This document shows, piece by piece, positions 27,974-38,468 of a DNA stretch of 64,000 bases. The notes beneath the pieces are model-generated. The model saw only the letters and a program-made list of their open reading frames with translations, was not told the DNA's origin and made no database searches. The DNA is from Streptomyces sp. NBRC 110035 (GTDB lineage Bacteria; Actinomycetota; Actinomycetes; Streptomycetales; Streptomycetaceae): NCBI RefSeq assembly GCF_000829695.1, contig NZ_BBNN01000018.1, positions 1-64,000 of the forward strand. The letters are read 5' to 3'. The position numbers were made by a program, and so were the translations under genes. Positions within the stretch are counted from its first letter, which is position 1; every line of letters starts with the position of its first letter.

Positions 27974-30013
27974 TTGCCACGCAACACACGCAGACGCCCC
28001 CGAGGGCCACAGCGCGCGACCTTCGCGGCGGTCGCGCTGATCCTGGGCGGAGGGGGGTTGATGGCGGCCAATGTCTACGCTTCCGCGACGGAGGACGACA
28101 CCGACGGAGCCGGTCGGGCGCGGGTTCTCGGTGGGGCCACCATCGACTGCCCCGACGTGGGGACCAACCTGACCACGGTCCCCGAGAAAGCGCGGCCGGC
28201 CGTCGACAAGGAACTCGCGGCGCTGGACGAGCAGATCGCCCAGGCCTACCAGCGCCTGGCGGAGTCCGCCCCGGCCATTCGGCAGGACCCCGGCGTCGCC
28301 GACGAGAAGGTGGTGGGGCCGCTCGAGGCGGAGCGCACCGCGACCCTCGGCCGCATCTCGGTCGCCATGGAGCAGGAGGGCGACCGCCCCGAGGGCCTCG
28401 GTGAACTCGCCGACTGCTCCGTGGTCGACTCCGGCAACGCCTCCGCCCAGCCCGGTGAGGGCCAGGACGGGAACGGTCAGGAGGGCGGACAGGGAGAAGA
28501 GGGCGCGGAAGACGAACAGGGCGGCGACGAGGGCGCCGGCCAGGAGCAGGGCGGCGGAAACGGCGGTCAGGCGGGCAACGGGCCCGTCGCCGCGGACTTC
28601 GTGGACATCCAGAGCGTCCAGCCCAACGCGGCCAAGCCCGCCGACTCGGCCGACGCCTCGAAGGGCACCTTCGTCAGCAGCTGCGGCGTCAACGAGAACG
28701 GCCTGTTCAACTCGGACAACGTGATCGCCGCCCCGGGTGTCACCAACGGCGCACACCACTTCCACGACTACATCGGCAACCAGGCCACCAACGCCTTCTC
28801 CAGCGACGAGGAGCTGGCGGCGGCCGACACCACCTGCGAGAACCAGGGCGACAAGTCGTCGTACTACTGGCCCGTGCTGCGACTGCAGAACGGCACCGAG
28901 GAACAGGACGCCAATTCCCCCGGCGGCGGCATCGAGGGCAACGTCGGTGAGATCGTGACCCCCAAGGAGGTCACGCTGACCTTCGTCGGCAACCCGCAGG
29001 GCGAGGTCACGGCCATGCCGAGGCTGCTGCGCATCATCACCGGTGACGCCAAGTCCTTCGTCAACGGCCCCGCCAACGCCAACGCGTCCTGGAGCTGCAC
29101 CGGCTTCGAGGACCGGCAGCTGGCGGACAAGTACCCGCTGTGTCCCCAGGGCAGTGACGTGGTCCGCACCTTCGACTTCCAGAGCTGCTGGGACGGCCGC
29201 AACATCGACAGCGCCAACCACCGCACGCACATGGCGTTCGTGGACGCCCAGGGCAACTGCCCCTCCGGCTTCACGCCCGTGCCGCAACTGGTCCAGCGCA
29301 TCGTCTACGACGTCGACGCGCCGAGCCTGGACGACGGCGGCGCGACCACCCCGCTGTTCGCCGTGGACTCCTTCCCGGAGCAGCTGCACAAGCCGGGCAC
29401 CGACCACGGCGACTTCATCAACGTCTTCGAAGAGGACCTGATGCAGGAGATGGTCGACTGCATCAACAGCGGTCGCACCTGCGGTGCCGGTGCCGGCGAC
29501 GGTGAGCAGCCGGGTGAGAATCCGGAGGAGGAGCCCACCGAGGCGCCCGAGGCCCCCGACGAGGGCGGTAACGACAACGGAGGCAACGGCAACGGCGGTG
29601 ACGACGGTGCCGAGCAACCGGGTGACAACGGCAACGGCGGCAATGGCGGCAACGGCGACGACCAGCAGGAGAACCCCTCGGAGCCCCCGGCCGACGCCCC
29701 GGCCACCGAGGAGCCCGCGGGTGACGAAGCCACTGCGCCGTCCGGTGACGAGCAGCCCGAGGTCCGGGCCTCGGCCAACGCCGACGACGTGGCAGGCGCT
29801 GGTCGGAACGACGACGGAGCCGGCCAGGCGACGCCGGGTGTCGGCACGGCGACCAACGACGGCGGACAGCAGGCCGCTGCCGCGGACTCCACCGAGCCGC
29901 AGGCCGTGAACGGTGGTCTGGCCGACACCGGAGCCCAGCTCTGGCCGGCGGCGGTGGGTGCGGTCCTGCTCGTCGCGGGCGTCGTGCTCCTGCGTCGCGT
30001 ACGACGTACCTGA
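27974..30013 (+). CDS. Large DUF1996 surface protein with LAxTG sortase signal
   Basis: A 679-residue exported protein. I choose the TTG at 27974 because GGAG sits seven bases before; a GTG 48 bases upstream is the alternative. A basic N-terminus and hydrophobic segment [25 protein letters not shown] form the signal. A helical region ([25 protein letters not shown]) and a Gly/Glu/Gln-rich linker precede the DUF1996 domain (about 230-505), with [19 protein letters not shown], the His cluster [12 protein letters not shown] and [19 protein letters not shown] long Asn/Gly/Glu/Pro-rich spacer ends in GGLADTG, a hydrophobic helix and RRVRRT: a sortase E-type LAxTG wall anchor. DUF1996 has no established function. 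Confidence 0.93.
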   Translation: MPRNTRRRPRGPQRATFAAVALILGGGGLMAANVYASATEDDTDGAGRARVLGGATIDCPDVGTNLTTVPEKARPAVDKELAALDEQIAQAYQRLAESAPAIRQDPGVADEKVVGPLEAERTATLGRISVAMEQEGDRPEGLGELADCSVVDSGNASAQPGEGQDGNGQEGGQGEEGAEDEQGGDEGAGQEQGGGNGGQAGNGPVAADFVDIQSVQPNAAKPADSADASKGTFVSSCGVNENGLFNSDNVIAAPGVTNGAHHFHDYIGNQATNAFSSDEELAAADTTCENQGDKSSYYWPVLRLQNGTEEQDANSPGGGIEGNVGEIVTPKEVTLTFVGNPQGEVTAMPRLLRIITGDAKSFVNGPANANASWSCTGFEDRQLADKYPLCPQGSDVVRTFDFQSCWDGRNIDSANHRTHMAFVDAQGNCPSGFTPVPQLVQRIVYDVDAPSLDDGGATTPLFAVDSFPEQLHKPGTDHGDFINVFEEDLMQEMVDCINSGRTCGAGAGDGEQPGENPEEEPTEAPEAPDEGGNDNGGNGNGGDDGAEQPGDNGNGGNGGNGDDQQENPSEPPADAPATEEPAGDEATAPSGDEQPEVRASANADDVAGAGRNDDGAGQATPGVGTATNDGGQQAAAADSTEPQAVNGGLADTGAQLWPAAVGAVLLVAGVVLLRRVRRT

Positions 30014-30091
30014 TCACCCGCACCAGGGCTCGGCCGATCCGGCACGGCAGGGCCGAACCCGGACGTCCCGCAGGGTGAGCTGCGGGTGCGG

Positions 30092-30131
30092 TGCGACGGC
30101 GGCAGGTCCCCGGGGACCTGCCGCCGTCGCA
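30092..30131. terminator. Perfect 40-bp palindrome, terminator
   Basis: Twenty-base arms meet without a spacer (centre GTCCCC|GGGGAC), forming a very strong hairpin 79 bp after the DUF1996 stop and 40 bp before the insertion sequence. It fits termination of the DUF1996 gene and, before the insertion, of the convergent MMPL gene. Confidence 0.88.
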
Positions 30132-30171
30132 TGCCCGGGTACCCCGGCGTCCGTGCCACCCGGGCCCACCC

Positions 30172-30193
30172 GCTAGCTCCGTACTTCGCGGGT
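30172..30193. repeat. Left terminal inverted repeat of the IS
   Basis: Identical, over 22 bases, to the reverse complement of 31935-31956. The outer six bases GCTAGC may be duplicated target. Confidence 0.92.
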
Positions 30194-30306
30194 CGTTGAT
30201 CCAGGTCACTTCGCGCACCTGCCGGTGTCCGTGGCGGGGGTGGTCGCGTTGAGTGGGTGTGACGAAATCTTCCCGGTCTCCGCGGCCACGGACACAGCGG
30301 CCACGT

Positions 30307-32067
30307 ATGGAATGCGTGGTCAGTGCTGTGGTGGAGAAGCGTCTGGGCGCTCTGCCTGTCGCTGCCGACGTCTCGCGTCGGCTGGATATGGCCGGGATCG
30401 TCGATCGCTTGTGTCCGGGGCGGGAGATCGCTCACGTGACGCACGGCCAGGTCATCGAGGTACTGGTGGCCAACAGGCTGACCGCGCCGGCCCCGTTGTG
30501 GCGGGTGGATGACTGGGCCCGGGAGTGGGCCGTGGAGGAAGTCTTCGGTATCGAGGCGGAGTTGCTCGATGACGACCGGCTCGGCCGGGCCCTGGACGCG
30601 ATCGCCCCGCACCTGCAGGAGATCACCGACAGTATCGGTGCCCGCGCGATCGGCGAGTTCGGCATCGATGTGGCGACCATGCACTGGGACATGACATCCA
30701 TGTCGCTGCACGGCGCCTACCCGGCCGATGACCAGGATGAGGAGTATCCGCAGGTCAAGCACGGGCATCCCAAGGACCGCAGGTTCGATCTCAAACAGAT
30801 CCAGACCGGACTCGCGGTCAGCGCCGACGGCGCGATCCCCGTGCTCTCCCGCGTCCTGGACGGCAGCGCGGCGGAGGTCTCGCAGATCACCGGCACCATG
30901 AACAACCTGCGCACGATGGCCGGGCCGAAGGACTTCCTGCTGGTCGGCGACTCCAAGCTCGTCTCCTACGGCAACGTGGGCGCGCTGATCGCGGCGGGCG
31001 TCGATTTCATCGCCCCGGCCCCCGCCTCCAAGGCCGACGACACCGTCTATGCCGCGCTCGACCTGGAGGAGGCAGCGGTCGTGGACTACGTCCCCGTCCC
31101 GGACGAGAACCTTCCGGCCGAGAAGCGTGAGACGTATCGGGTACTGGAGGACGTCCATGTCCTGTCCGGACCGCGCAAACGGGATCCGCGGCACACAGTG
31201 CGCCGGATCCTGGTGCATTCCACCGGCAACGCCCGAGGCCAGGCCCGGGCCCGCGAAAAACGCCTGGCCAAGGCCCGCGAGGAGCTCGACAAGCTGCAAC
31301 GGGGGGCCGGCGGGCGGTACTACAACACCGCGGCGAAGGTCGCCGCACGCATCGGTGTGATCACCAAGACCCGCCGTGTCGCCTCCTGTCTGCGGACCGA
31401 GATCACCGCCGATGACGCGGGCCGCCCGGCTCTGGCCTGGCACTTCGCCGAGGAAGTCCTGCGCGCCGAGGAACAGGTCGATGGCTGGTACGCGCTGCTG
31501 ACCACCCTCACCTCCGAGCAGGCCTCGCCCGCCGAGGTCCTGCGCCGCTACAAGGGCCAGGGCGCCGTCGAGCGCCGCTACAGCGACTTCAAGGGCCCCC
31601 TGGCCGTCACCCCGATCTTCGTGCAGGACAACAAGCGCCTTGCCGCCCTGATCACGGTGATCTGCCTGGCGCTGCTGCTGTTCTGCCTGATCGAGCGCCA
31701 GGTCCGCCGGTCTCTGGGGCCCGGGCAGAAGATGCGCGGCCTCTACCCGGGAAACCAGATGATCCGACCGACCGGCCGGATGATCCTCTACCACCTCTCC
31801 GGACTCCGCCTGCGGGTCAGCGGAGCCACCGACCCACCCACCGTCGTCATCAGCCGGGGCGTGCAACTCCACCTGCTCGACCTCCTCGGCCTGGAAACCC
31901 ACACATCCCCGCTGGCCAGAGACCTGAACGGCTTACCCGCGAAGTACGGAGCTAGCCGGGCGTCCGGGACGGCGCCGGCGCGTCCCCGCCCTCCGTGTCG
32001 ATGTGCGGCAGGATCCGGTCCAGCCACCGGGGTGTCCACCAGGCATGGTTCCCGAGCAGCGTCATGA
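30307..32067 (+). CDS. IS1634-family transposase
   Basis: A DDE transposase; the ATG at 30307 ([22 protein letters not shown]) matches the usual family start. Candidate catalytic acids are in [11 protein letters not shown] and [13 protein letters not shown], and Glu in [16 protein letters not shown]-terminal family block [23 protein letters not shown] also matches. There is no stop codon inside the element: the frame runs through the right inverted repeat (GLPAKYGAS) and 37 codons into DNA antisense to the MMPL gene, ending at 32067. The natural end would be set by flanking DNA in each insertion site. About 550 residues belong to the element. Confidence 0.92.
   Translation: MECVVSAVVEKRLGALPVAADVSRRLDMAGIVDRLCPGREIAHVTHGQVIEVLVANRLTAPAPLWRVDDWAREWAVEEVFGIEAELLDDDRLGRALDAIAPHLQEITDSIGARAIGEFGIDVATMHWDMTSMSLHGAYPADDQDEEYPQVKHGHPKDRRFDLKQIQTGLAVSADGAIPVLSRVLDGSAAEVSQITGTMNNLRTMAGPKDFLLVGDSKLVSYGNVGALIAAGVDFIAPAPASKADDTVYAALDLEEAAVVDYVPVPDENLPAEKRETYRVLEDVHVLSGPRKRDPRHTVRRILVHSTGNARGQARAREKRLAKAREELDKLQRGAGGRYYNTAAKVAARIGVITKTRRVASCLRTEITADDAGRPALAWHFAEEVLRAEEQVDGWYALLTTLTSEQASPAEVLRRYKGQGAVERRYSDFKGPLAVTPIFVQDNKRLAALITVICLALLLFCLIERQVRRSLGPGQKMRGLYPGNQMIRPTGRMILYHLSGLRLRVSGATDPPTVVISRGVQLHLLDLLGLETHTSPLARDLNGLPAKYGASRASGTAPARPRPPCRCAAGSGPATGVSTRHGSRAAS
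31935..31956. repeat. Right terminal inverted repeat of the IS
   Basis: Perfect complement of the left end. It contains, on the minus strand, the TAG stop codon (31954-31952) of the MMPL transporter gene. Confidence 0.92.
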
Positions 32068-34231
32068 CGGCCGGGACCAGCAGCAGGCGTACGACGGTGG
32101 CGTCGATGAGCACGCTGACGGCGAGCCCCAGACCGAGCATCTTGACCACGATGTTGTCGCTCACGACGAACGCCGCGAACACGCTCACCATGATCAGCGC
32201 GGCGCAGGTGATGACCCGCGCGGTGATCTCCAGGGCGTGGGCGACCGAGGCCCTGGCGTCGCCGGTGCGCAGCCAGGCCTCGTGGACGCGGGAGAGCAGG
32301 AAGATCTCGTAGTCCATGCTGAGGCCGAAGATGATCGCGAACATCATCATCGGCACGTAGCTCTCGATCGGCACCCTGCCGGACACGCCCAGCGCCGGCC
32401 CGCCCCAGCCCCACTGGAAGACGGCGACGACGACGCCGTAGGAGGCGGTGATAGACAGGACGTTGAGGACGGCCGCCTTGAAGGCGACGAGCGGTCCGCG
32501 GAACACGGCCAGGATGATCAGGAAGGCCAGCGCGACCACCACACCGATGATCAGCGGCAGCCGCTCGGCGACGATGTCACGGAAGTCGATCTGCGCCGCC
32601 GTCGTGCCGGTGACGTACGTGTCGGCGTCCGTGCCCCGCACGGCGTCCGGCAGGGTGTCGTGCACCAGGCGGTCGGTCAGGTCCGTCGTCGTGACGCTCT
32701 GCGGGGAGGTGGCCGAGTACACCGTGCCGACCAGCACGTCGCCGTCCTGCGTGGCCGTCAGCGGCGTGACCGCCGCCGTGTCACCGACTCCGTCCAGGGC
32801 CTTCTGGGCCTGCGAGGCGAGGTCGGACCGGTCGGTATCCGGCACCGAGGTCTGGTCGATGACAACGGTGAGCGGGCCGTTGGAGCCGGGCCCGAACGCG
32901 TCGGTCATCAGGTCGTAGGCCCGACGGTCGGTGAAGGAGGTGGGGTCGGCGCCGTCACCGATGTGGCCCAGCTGGATCGAGAACACCGGGACCGCGAGAA
33001 CGGCGATCGTGGCGGCGCCCGCGGCCAGGAACCACCAGGGACGGCGCTCCACCCGCCGTGCGTACCGGTGCCAGACGCCCTGCGGTTCGGCGCCCGGCTC
33101 GGCGTCGGTCTCGGCCACGGGACGGCGCACCCGGTAGCGGCCGATCAGCCCCAGCAGAGCGGGCACCAGGGTCAGGGCGCCGACGACGGCGGAGACGACC
33201 GTGACGGCCGCGGCGAGCCCCAGCTTCGAGATGAAGGAGACACCCGACGCGGACAGGCCGGCGAGCGCGATGATCACCGTGCAGCCGGAGACGACGACGG
33301 CCCGTCCGCTGGTGGAGGTGGCGCGGCCGGCGGCCGACACCGGATCCCGGCCGTCCATGACGTCCTGCCGGTAACGGGTGATCAGGAAGAGCGCGTAGTC
33401 GATGCCCACGCCGAGACCGATCATCGTGGCCAGGGTCGGGGAGACCGTGGCGAAGGTGAACGCCGCCGCCAGCAGGCCGAGGAGGGCGAGACCGCCGACG
33501 ACCGCGAGCAACGCGGTCAGCAGGGGAACGACCGCGGCGATCACGCTGCCGAAACCGATCAGCAGGACGACGATCGCCACGGCGAAGCCGATCAGTTCGC
33601 TCAGCCGGTCGTTGGGCGCCGGCCTGGCCAGCTCACCGAGCGGCCCGCCGTACTCGACCTGCGCCCCGGCCGCCCGCAGCGGCTGCACGGCGTCGTCCAC
33701 CCCGTCGAGGTAGCCGTCGCCCAGGGTGGAGGGCTGGACGTCGAAACGGACCGTGATGTACCCCGTCTTCCCGTCGGAGGACAGTGGGCCGACATCCGGC
33801 TGCGAGGAGCCGGATCCCGTGGCCGAGGAGGACGCCCCGGTGGCTGACAGCGGGTTCTGTGCCGACAGCACGTGCGGCAGCTTCTCCAGATCGGCCACCG
33901 CGGTGGACATCTGCGAGCCGTAGGCGGTCAGTTGCTGCTGCCCGTCGTACAGCACGATCTGGCTGCTGTAGCCACCGGCCTGGGGATCATGCCGCTGGAG
34001 GACCTCGACGCCCTGCTGGGACTGGGAGTCCGGCAGCGTGAAGTTGTCCGAGTACGTGCCGCCGACGGAGCGGCTCGCCATCTGGAGTGCCACCAGGACC
34101 ACCAGCCAGGCCACGACGACGATCACGAAGTGCCGGGCGCACCACTCGCCCAGCCGCCGCAGCACCCCCGCCCTCCGCCCGCCCGCTCTCGGACTGCCCG
34201 CCCCCTCGCCCCCGCCGCGATTCGAAGGCAT
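31952..34231 (-). CDS. MMPL/RND-family transporter
   Basis: A 759-residue membrane protein from ATG 34231 (GAAGGAG nine bases upstream). The first helix [20 protein letters not shown] precedes an extracellular domain, then five helices including [40 protein letters not shown] and [16 protein letters not shown]; the pattern repeats in the second half with [23 protein letters not shown]. The GxxxDY motifs are the proton-relay hallmark of MMPL lipid/drug exporters. Typical substrates are lipids or siderophores, unknown here. Its stop codon lies within the IS target hexamer, so the insertion left the protein intact but replaced its 3' flank. Confidence 0.95.
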   Translation of the reverse strand: MPSNRGGGEGAGSPRAGGRRAGVLRRLGEWCARHFVIVVVAWLVVLVALQMASRSVGGTYSDNFTLPDSQSQQGVEVLQRHDPQAGGYSSQIVLYDGQQQLTAYGSQMSTAVADLEKLPHVLSAQNPLSATGASSSATGSGSSQPDVGPLSSDGKTGYITVRFDVQPSTLGDGYLDGVDDAVQPLRAAGAQVEYGGPLGELARPAPNDRLSELIGFAVAIVVLLIGFGSVIAAVVPLLTALLAVVGGLALLGLLAAAFTFATVSPTLATMIGLGVGIDYALFLITRYRQDVMDGRDPVSAAGRATSTSGRAVVVSGCTVIIALAGLSASGVSFISKLGLAAAVTVVSAVVGALTLVPALLGLIGRYRVRRPVAETDAEPGAEPQGVWHRYARRVERRPWWFLAAGAATIAVLAVPVFSIQLGHIGDGADPTSFTDRRAYDLMTDAFGPGSNGPLTVVIDQTSVPDTDRSDLASQAQKALDGVGDTAAVTPLTATQDGDVLVGTVYSATSPQSVTTTDLTDRLVHDTLPDAVRGTDADTYVTGTTAAQIDFRDIVAERLPLIIGVVVALAFLIILAVFRGPLVAFKAAVLNVLSITASYGVVVAVFQWGWGGPALGVSGRVPIESYVPMMMFAIIFGLSMDYEIFLLSRVHEAWLRTGDARASVAHALEITARVITCAALIMVSVFAAFVVSDNIVVKMLGLGLAVSVLIDATVVRLLLVPAVMTLLGNHAWWTPRWLDRILPHIDTEGGDAPAPSRTPG

Positions 34232-34507
34232 GGACGTGATCTCCTTCGCCCCGGTCATCCACCGAGGCCGAGCCGTTCCCGGCCTCGCCTCCATTACATG
34301 CGGGATGGATCACCCAGGCATCCCGGAGCCGAGAGCGGTGGGCCGGGGCGAGCGGACTCAGGGACGGGCGGGCAGGTCGGAGAAGGTGGGGACGGAGGGC
34401 GGGGCCCGCCGCCGGGGTTCGTACGGGAGGTGCCGGGGCGTACCGGCACCGAGCCCGGTCGCCCCGGGCCGGTCGCCGCCGTGCCGGCCGTCCGGCACCC
34501 CGTGCAT

Positions 34508-34810
34508 CGAACGGCTGCCCGAGATGCAGTGCCTCTCGGCATCGAGGGCCGGACCGCCTTCCTCACCACCACCGCGGTCCGCCTGCGGGGCCGCCGTCCC
34601 GAACAGCTCGTCGGCACGCGGTCCTGGCAGGTACTGCCCCGGCTGGACGACCCGGTCCACGAGGACGGCTATTGCACGGCCGTGACCAGCCGCCTACCCG
34701 TGACCGCGGTGTGTGCCGCCAGGACCTGCCCCGGCTCATCGACCGCCTCCTCCACGCGACGGACCAGGACCCGGAGCCCTCCCCGGAGGAGAGGGTGCGA
34801 ACAGCCGGGA
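34508..34810 (+). pseudogene. PAS-domain fragment of a decayed SpoIIE-type signalling gene
   Basis: Read across shifting frames, this stretch gives ERLPE (frame 1), then GIEGRTAFLTTTAVRLRGRRPEQLVGTRSWQVLPRLDDPVHEDGYCTAVTSRLPV (frame 2), then a further shift to DLPRLIDRLLHATDQDPEPSPEERV. The central part lines up with the PAS segment of the intact phosphatase next door (DQDGRVTYANQRCVELLGC, WQVITWLHDPDYEDRYRAA). At least two frameshifts and missing flanks make it nonfunctional. It points the opposite way, tail to tail with that gene. Confidence 0.68.
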
Positions 34811-34827
34811 CTCCGGCGCAGGAGAGG

Positions 34828-37512
34828 TCAGTCCCCCGGCGCCCGGCGGTATGCCGTGAGCAGCAGCGCCACGTCGTCCGGCCGGTCATCGACCCTGCGG
34901 GCTGTCCTGACCAACTGGTCGGCGAGCTCCTCCACCGAGTCCGCACCGCTGTGCGCGAGCGTGCGGCGAACCGCCTCGATCCCGGTCTCGATGTCGCTGC
35001 CGGGCTGCTCGACCAGCCCGTCGGTGTACAGGGCGAGGACACTGCCGGGCGCCAGGGTGAGTGCGGTGACCGGGTAGAAGGCGTCCGCCTCGACGCCCAG
35101 CATCACGCCGCCGGCGAGGTCCAGGGTCTCGGTGCGGCCGTCGGGGTGGCGCAGCAGCGGCGGCGGATGGCCGGCCCGGACGGCGAAAGCACGGCCGGTG
35201 TCCGGATCGAGTTCGACGTAGCAGCAGGTGGCGAAGGCGTCCGCCTCCAGATCGGCCAGCAGCCGGTTGGTGTGCGTGATGACCTCCTGCGGCGGGTGCC
35301 CGCTGGCCGCGAAGGCGTGCACGGCGCTGCGCAGCTGCCCCATGACGGCCGCGGCCTGGACGCTGTGCCCCTCCACGTCACCGATCACCAGCGCCACCCC
35401 GCGCTCGGTCCTGATCACGTCGTACCAGTCGCCGCCGATGGCCATGCCCTGGGTTCCCGGCAGATAGCGGCCGGTGCTGACCAGCCCTTCGATCGCGGGC
35501 AGCCGGTGCGGCAGCAGCCCCTCCTGCAGGCCGCGCGCGACGGCGGACTCGGCGTCGTACAGCCGGGCCCGCTCCAGCGCCTGGGCGGCCAGTCCGCTCA
35601 GCGCGATCAGCGCGGAACGCTCGTCGGGAGTGAACCGGCGGAGGACCTCCCAGCCGAGGATGCAGGAGCCGACCGGACGGCCCGACGCGATCAGCGGCAG
35701 GAACGCCCAGGCCCGCATCCGGTCCAGGGTGATCCCCGGATACGCGCCGGTCAGTTCCTCCGGCGACTCGTAGAACAGCGGGAGCCGCGTGGTCAACGCG
35801 TGCACGCCGGGCAGCTCCGAGTCCAGAGGGGTGCCCTCGAACGGGGCGAGGAAGCCCTCCGGGTAGCCGGACTCCCACAGCAGGTGCATCCGCTCGTCGC
35901 GGACCGCGTACAGGGCCAGCTCGCGGGCACCGAACGCGGGCAGCAACTGTTCGGACACCGCCCGGCACACGTCCATGACGGTGGCGGCCTCGGTGAGCGC
36001 ACTGGCCATCTGCACGACGTGGTACAGCGCCCCCGTGCGGGGTGCGGCGACCTCCGCCGGCGGCGGCGCGGCGAGATCCGTACCGCGCGGGGCTGTTCCC
36101 GCCGTGCCGCCGCCGAAGGCCGTTCCCGGGGCTGTCCCGGGCGCCGCTCCGGCTTCGGACACCGGTCCGGCCACGGCTCCGGCGGGCGGGCCGGTGCGGA
36201 AGACACGGCCCGTCAGACCGTGCACCCCGGGATAGAGCACGAAGCCCAGCCAGGCGCCGTTCGGGTCCCGTACCGGATAGGACACCGGCTCCTGCGACAG
36301 CATCGCCGCACGGTAACGGTCCTCGTAGTCCGGATCGTGCAGCCAGGTGATCACCTGCCAGGGGTAGTGGCCGAGCAATTCGTCCCGCCCGCAGCCCAGC
36401 AGCTCCACACAGCGCTGGTTGGCATAGGTGACCCGGCCGTCCTGGTCGAGCGAGAACAGCCCGTCGGGCAGCCGTTCGGCGGCCTCCGACGCGGTGACCC
36501 CGCCCGCCGCGTCGACGAGCGCTCCCACCAGGAGCCTGCCCGCCGACCCCGCCCGTACGACATGCCCCCACAGCTCCACCGGCCGGTAGCGGGGCCGACC
36601 GTCCTCCGCGCGCTCGTCCAGTACCCGGAGGCGCCGGTACCCGATCCGCAGACCCGCCCTCGCGTCGCTCCGGCACGTCCTCAGTTCGTGCACGTCGTCC
36701 GGGGACACCCGGGCCTCGATGTCCGCCATGGTGCCGCCGAAGTCCTTCCGGGCCAGCCCGAGCAGCGCCAGCGCCTCGTCGTCCGCCCACCACCGGTCAC
36801 TGTCCAGATCCCACTCGACCATGCCGAGCCGCAGGGTGTGGGTCGGCTGGGTGGGCAGCCGCACGCTGACCGGCTGGTCGTCGTACTCGGTCCGGTACGC
36901 CACGGCTTCCGCGACCGCCGGCGTGCCGGTGTCCGTGTCCGTCGGGGCGGGTGCGGGAGAGTCGGCGGGAACGGGGGCACGCCGGACGAACCCGGTCAGG
37001 CGCTCCTCCATGCTCCGTCCCGCGTCGTGCAGCACGCGGGCCACCGTCGCCGCGCCCATGGGTTCCCGGGTCGCCGACCGCAGCACGACCAGGACGCCGA
37101 CGGTCTCGCCGCCCACCGTCACCGGCTGGTAGGCGGAGGCGAACGAGTAGGGCAGCGCGGCGGTGAACTGCGGGAAGCGCAGCATCGTCGCCCGCTCGTC
37201 AGGCAGCCACAGCCGCCCGCCCGAGCGGTACGCCTCGGCCACCGGCAGCGCGCCACCCACCGGAATCCGCCACCACGGCTTCAGCAGGGACCGGGGCACC
37301 CCGGCCACCACGCACAGCACCAGCGAACGCCGGTCGTGCGACCGCAGGTACACCAGGCCCCCGTACCCACCGAGGGCCTCGACCGCCGCCACCACGGGCC
37401 GCGCGAGCACGTCCTCGATCCGCTCCGCGTCGTCGGCCCCGCCCGGTGCCGGACCGGTGCCGGGCCGGTCTCCCGGCCGCTCTCCGGCCGGTACGGCGGC
37501 TGCCTCTTCCAT
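34828..37512 (-). CDS. PAS/GAF-SpoIIE family serine phosphatase
   Basis: An 894-residue multi-domain sensor phosphatase from ATG 37512 (GGGAGGA upstream). In order: a GAF-like N-terminus (VVAAVEALGGYGGLVYLRSHD ... VGGETVGVLVVLRSA), two PAS domains (MVEWDLDSDRWWADDEALALLG; LFSLDQDGRVTYANQRCVELLG), a GAF domain (TVMDVCRAVSEQLLPAFGARELALYAV ... RSALIALSGLAAQALERARLYDAE) and a C-terminal PP2C/SpoIIE domain. The latter has the metal-binding motifs IGGDWYDVIRTERGVALVIGDVEGHS, GSVLALYTDGLVE and DDRPDDVALLL. Such proteins dephosphorylate anti-anti-sigma factors in SigB-type partner-switching pathways. No membrane segment. Confidence 0.93.
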   Translation of the reverse strand: MEEAAAVPAGERPGDRPGTGPAPGGADDAERIEDVLARPVVAAVEALGGYGGLVYLRSHDRRSLVLCVVAGVPRSLLKPWWRIPVGGALPVAEAYRSGGRLWLPDERATMLRFPQFTAALPYSFASAYQPVTVGGETVGVLVVLRSATREPMGAATVARVLHDAGRSMEERLTGFVRRAPVPADSPAPAPTDTDTGTPAVAEAVAYRTEYDDQPVSVRLPTQPTHTLRLGMVEWDLDSDRWWADDEALALLGLARKDFGGTMADIEARVSPDDVHELRTCRSDARAGLRIGYRRLRVLDERAEDGRPRYRPVELWGHVVRAGSAGRLLVGALVDAAGGVTASEAAERLPDGLFSLDQDGRVTYANQRCVELLGCGRDELLGHYPWQVITWLHDPDYEDRYRAAMLSQEPVSYPVRDPNGAWLGFVLYPGVHGLTGRVFRTGPPAGAVAGPVSEAGAAPGTAPGTAFGGGTAGTAPRGTDLAAPPPAEVAAPRTGALYHVVQMASALTEAATVMDVCRAVSEQLLPAFGARELALYAVRDERMHLLWESGYPEGFLAPFEGTPLDSELPGVHALTTRLPLFYESPEELTGAYPGITLDRMRAWAFLPLIASGRPVGSCILGWEVLRRFTPDERSALIALSGLAAQALERARLYDAESAVARGLQEGLLPHRLPAIEGLVSTGRYLPGTQGMAIGGDWYDVIRTERGVALVIGDVEGHSVQAAAVMGQLRSAVHAFAASGHPPQEVITHTNRLLADLEADAFATCCYVELDPDTGRAFAVRAGHPPPLLRHPDGRTETLDLAGGVMLGVEADAFYPVTALTLAPGSVLALYTDGLVEQPGSDIETGIEAVRRTLAHSGADSVEELADQLVRTARRVDDRPDDVALLLTAYRRAPGD

Positions 37513-37755
37513 CTCGCGTCCTCCCGGTGCGGACGCACAGGACATCATTCGCTCCCCACCAGGATGTGCCATGCCCGGTGCTCCGGCGCGGCGGGAACGG
37601 CCCCGGGCCCGCTCCCAGGGTGCCCGGCAGGAACCGGACACGCTGTGGACGCGCTCCGGGCGTGAACGGGATCCGCCCACCGGAGCGCAACCTTTGGGTG
37701 AACCAGGCCGTCTCACCTGATATCAGCAGGATGCAACCCCTGGGGGCATGAAATA

Positions 37756-38364
37756 ATGCAAAACAGAACGATCTACGTGACCCTGGCGCTCGTGGGTGCC
37801 ACGCTGAGTGCGGCGGCGGTCCCCGCCGTCGCCGCCCCGGCCGCAGCTCGGACGGCGACGGTCCCGTCCGCGGCGTGCCCCACCGGCTGGGGCAGCCAGG
37901 CCAAGAGCGACACGGCCGGCACCGCCACGACCACACCGGTGCGCGATGTCAGGACCGGCCGCCACGACTGCTACGACCGGATGGTCGTCGACCTGCCGGG
38001 CGCGGGCGGCAGTGGCAGCGCCGACGCCGTCGGGTACACGGTCCGGTACGTCGACCGGCTCCACCAGGACGGCTCCGGTACCCACGTCCCGGTCGCCGGC
38101 GGCGCCATCCTCGAGGTGCGGGTTGCCGCCCCGTCCTACGACCCCGAGACCGGCGGGCCCACCTATCCGGCACGCGCGGGACAGCCGCTGCCGGGCGTGG
38201 ACCCGACCGGGTACCGCACCTTCAGGGACACCCGGTTCGCCGCCAGCTTCGAGGGCGACACCCAGATGGGGCTCGGTGTGCGCGCCCGGCTGCCGTTCCG
38301 GGTGCTGCAGCTCCAGGACCGTCTCGTCATCGACGTCGCCCACAGCTGGACGGGTGCCCGCTGA
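37756..38364 (+). CDS. Secreted AMIN-like domain protein
   Basis: A protein of 202 residues with a signal peptide (MQNRTIYVTLALVGATLSAAAVPAVAAPAAA). The mature domain shows the AMIN-like pattern RHDCYDRMVVDLPG at its start, a YDRLHQDGSG turn, and ends FRVLQLQDRLVIDVAHSW, i.e. a beta-sandwich often found alone in actinobacterial secreted proteins. AMIN domains can bind peptidoglycan or secretin partners, but for this stand-alone group there is no demonstrated role. The two Cys (ACPTGW and HDCYD) may form a disulfide. Confidence 0.85.
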   Translation: MQNRTIYVTLALVGATLSAAAVPAVAAPAAARTATVPSAACPTGWGSQAKSDTAGTATTTPVRDVRTGRHDCYDRMVVDLPGAGGSGSADAVGYTVRYVDRLHQDGSGTHVPVAGGAILEVRVAAPSYDPETGGPTYPARAGQPLPGVDPTGYRTFRDTRFAASFEGDTQMGLGVRARLPFRVLQLQDRLVIDVAHSWTGAR

Positions 38365-38468
38365 GTCACCGAACCGCCCGGCCGGAGCGGACGCGCGGCA
38401 GGCTCGGAAGCCATGCCTCCGCTCCGGTGCGGGCGGCGATTGTCAGTGGTCGATGCCACCCTGCCGGT

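Larger units (their letters stand above)
30172..31956 (+). mobile_element. IS1634-type (IS4 superfamily) insertion sequence
   Basis: A single transposase gene bounded by perfect 22-bp inverted sequences at 30172-30193 and 31935-31956. Each begins or ends with the palindromic hexamer GCTAGC. Because the hexamer reads the same on both strands, it may be a 6-bp target duplication rather than part of the inverted repeat; the core inverted repeat would then be TCCGTACTTCGCGGGT (16 bp). The element is about 1.77-1.79 kb, normal for the family. It sits between DUF1996 and the MMPL gene. Its intact transposase and perfect ends suggest a recent insertion. Confidence 0.93.
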
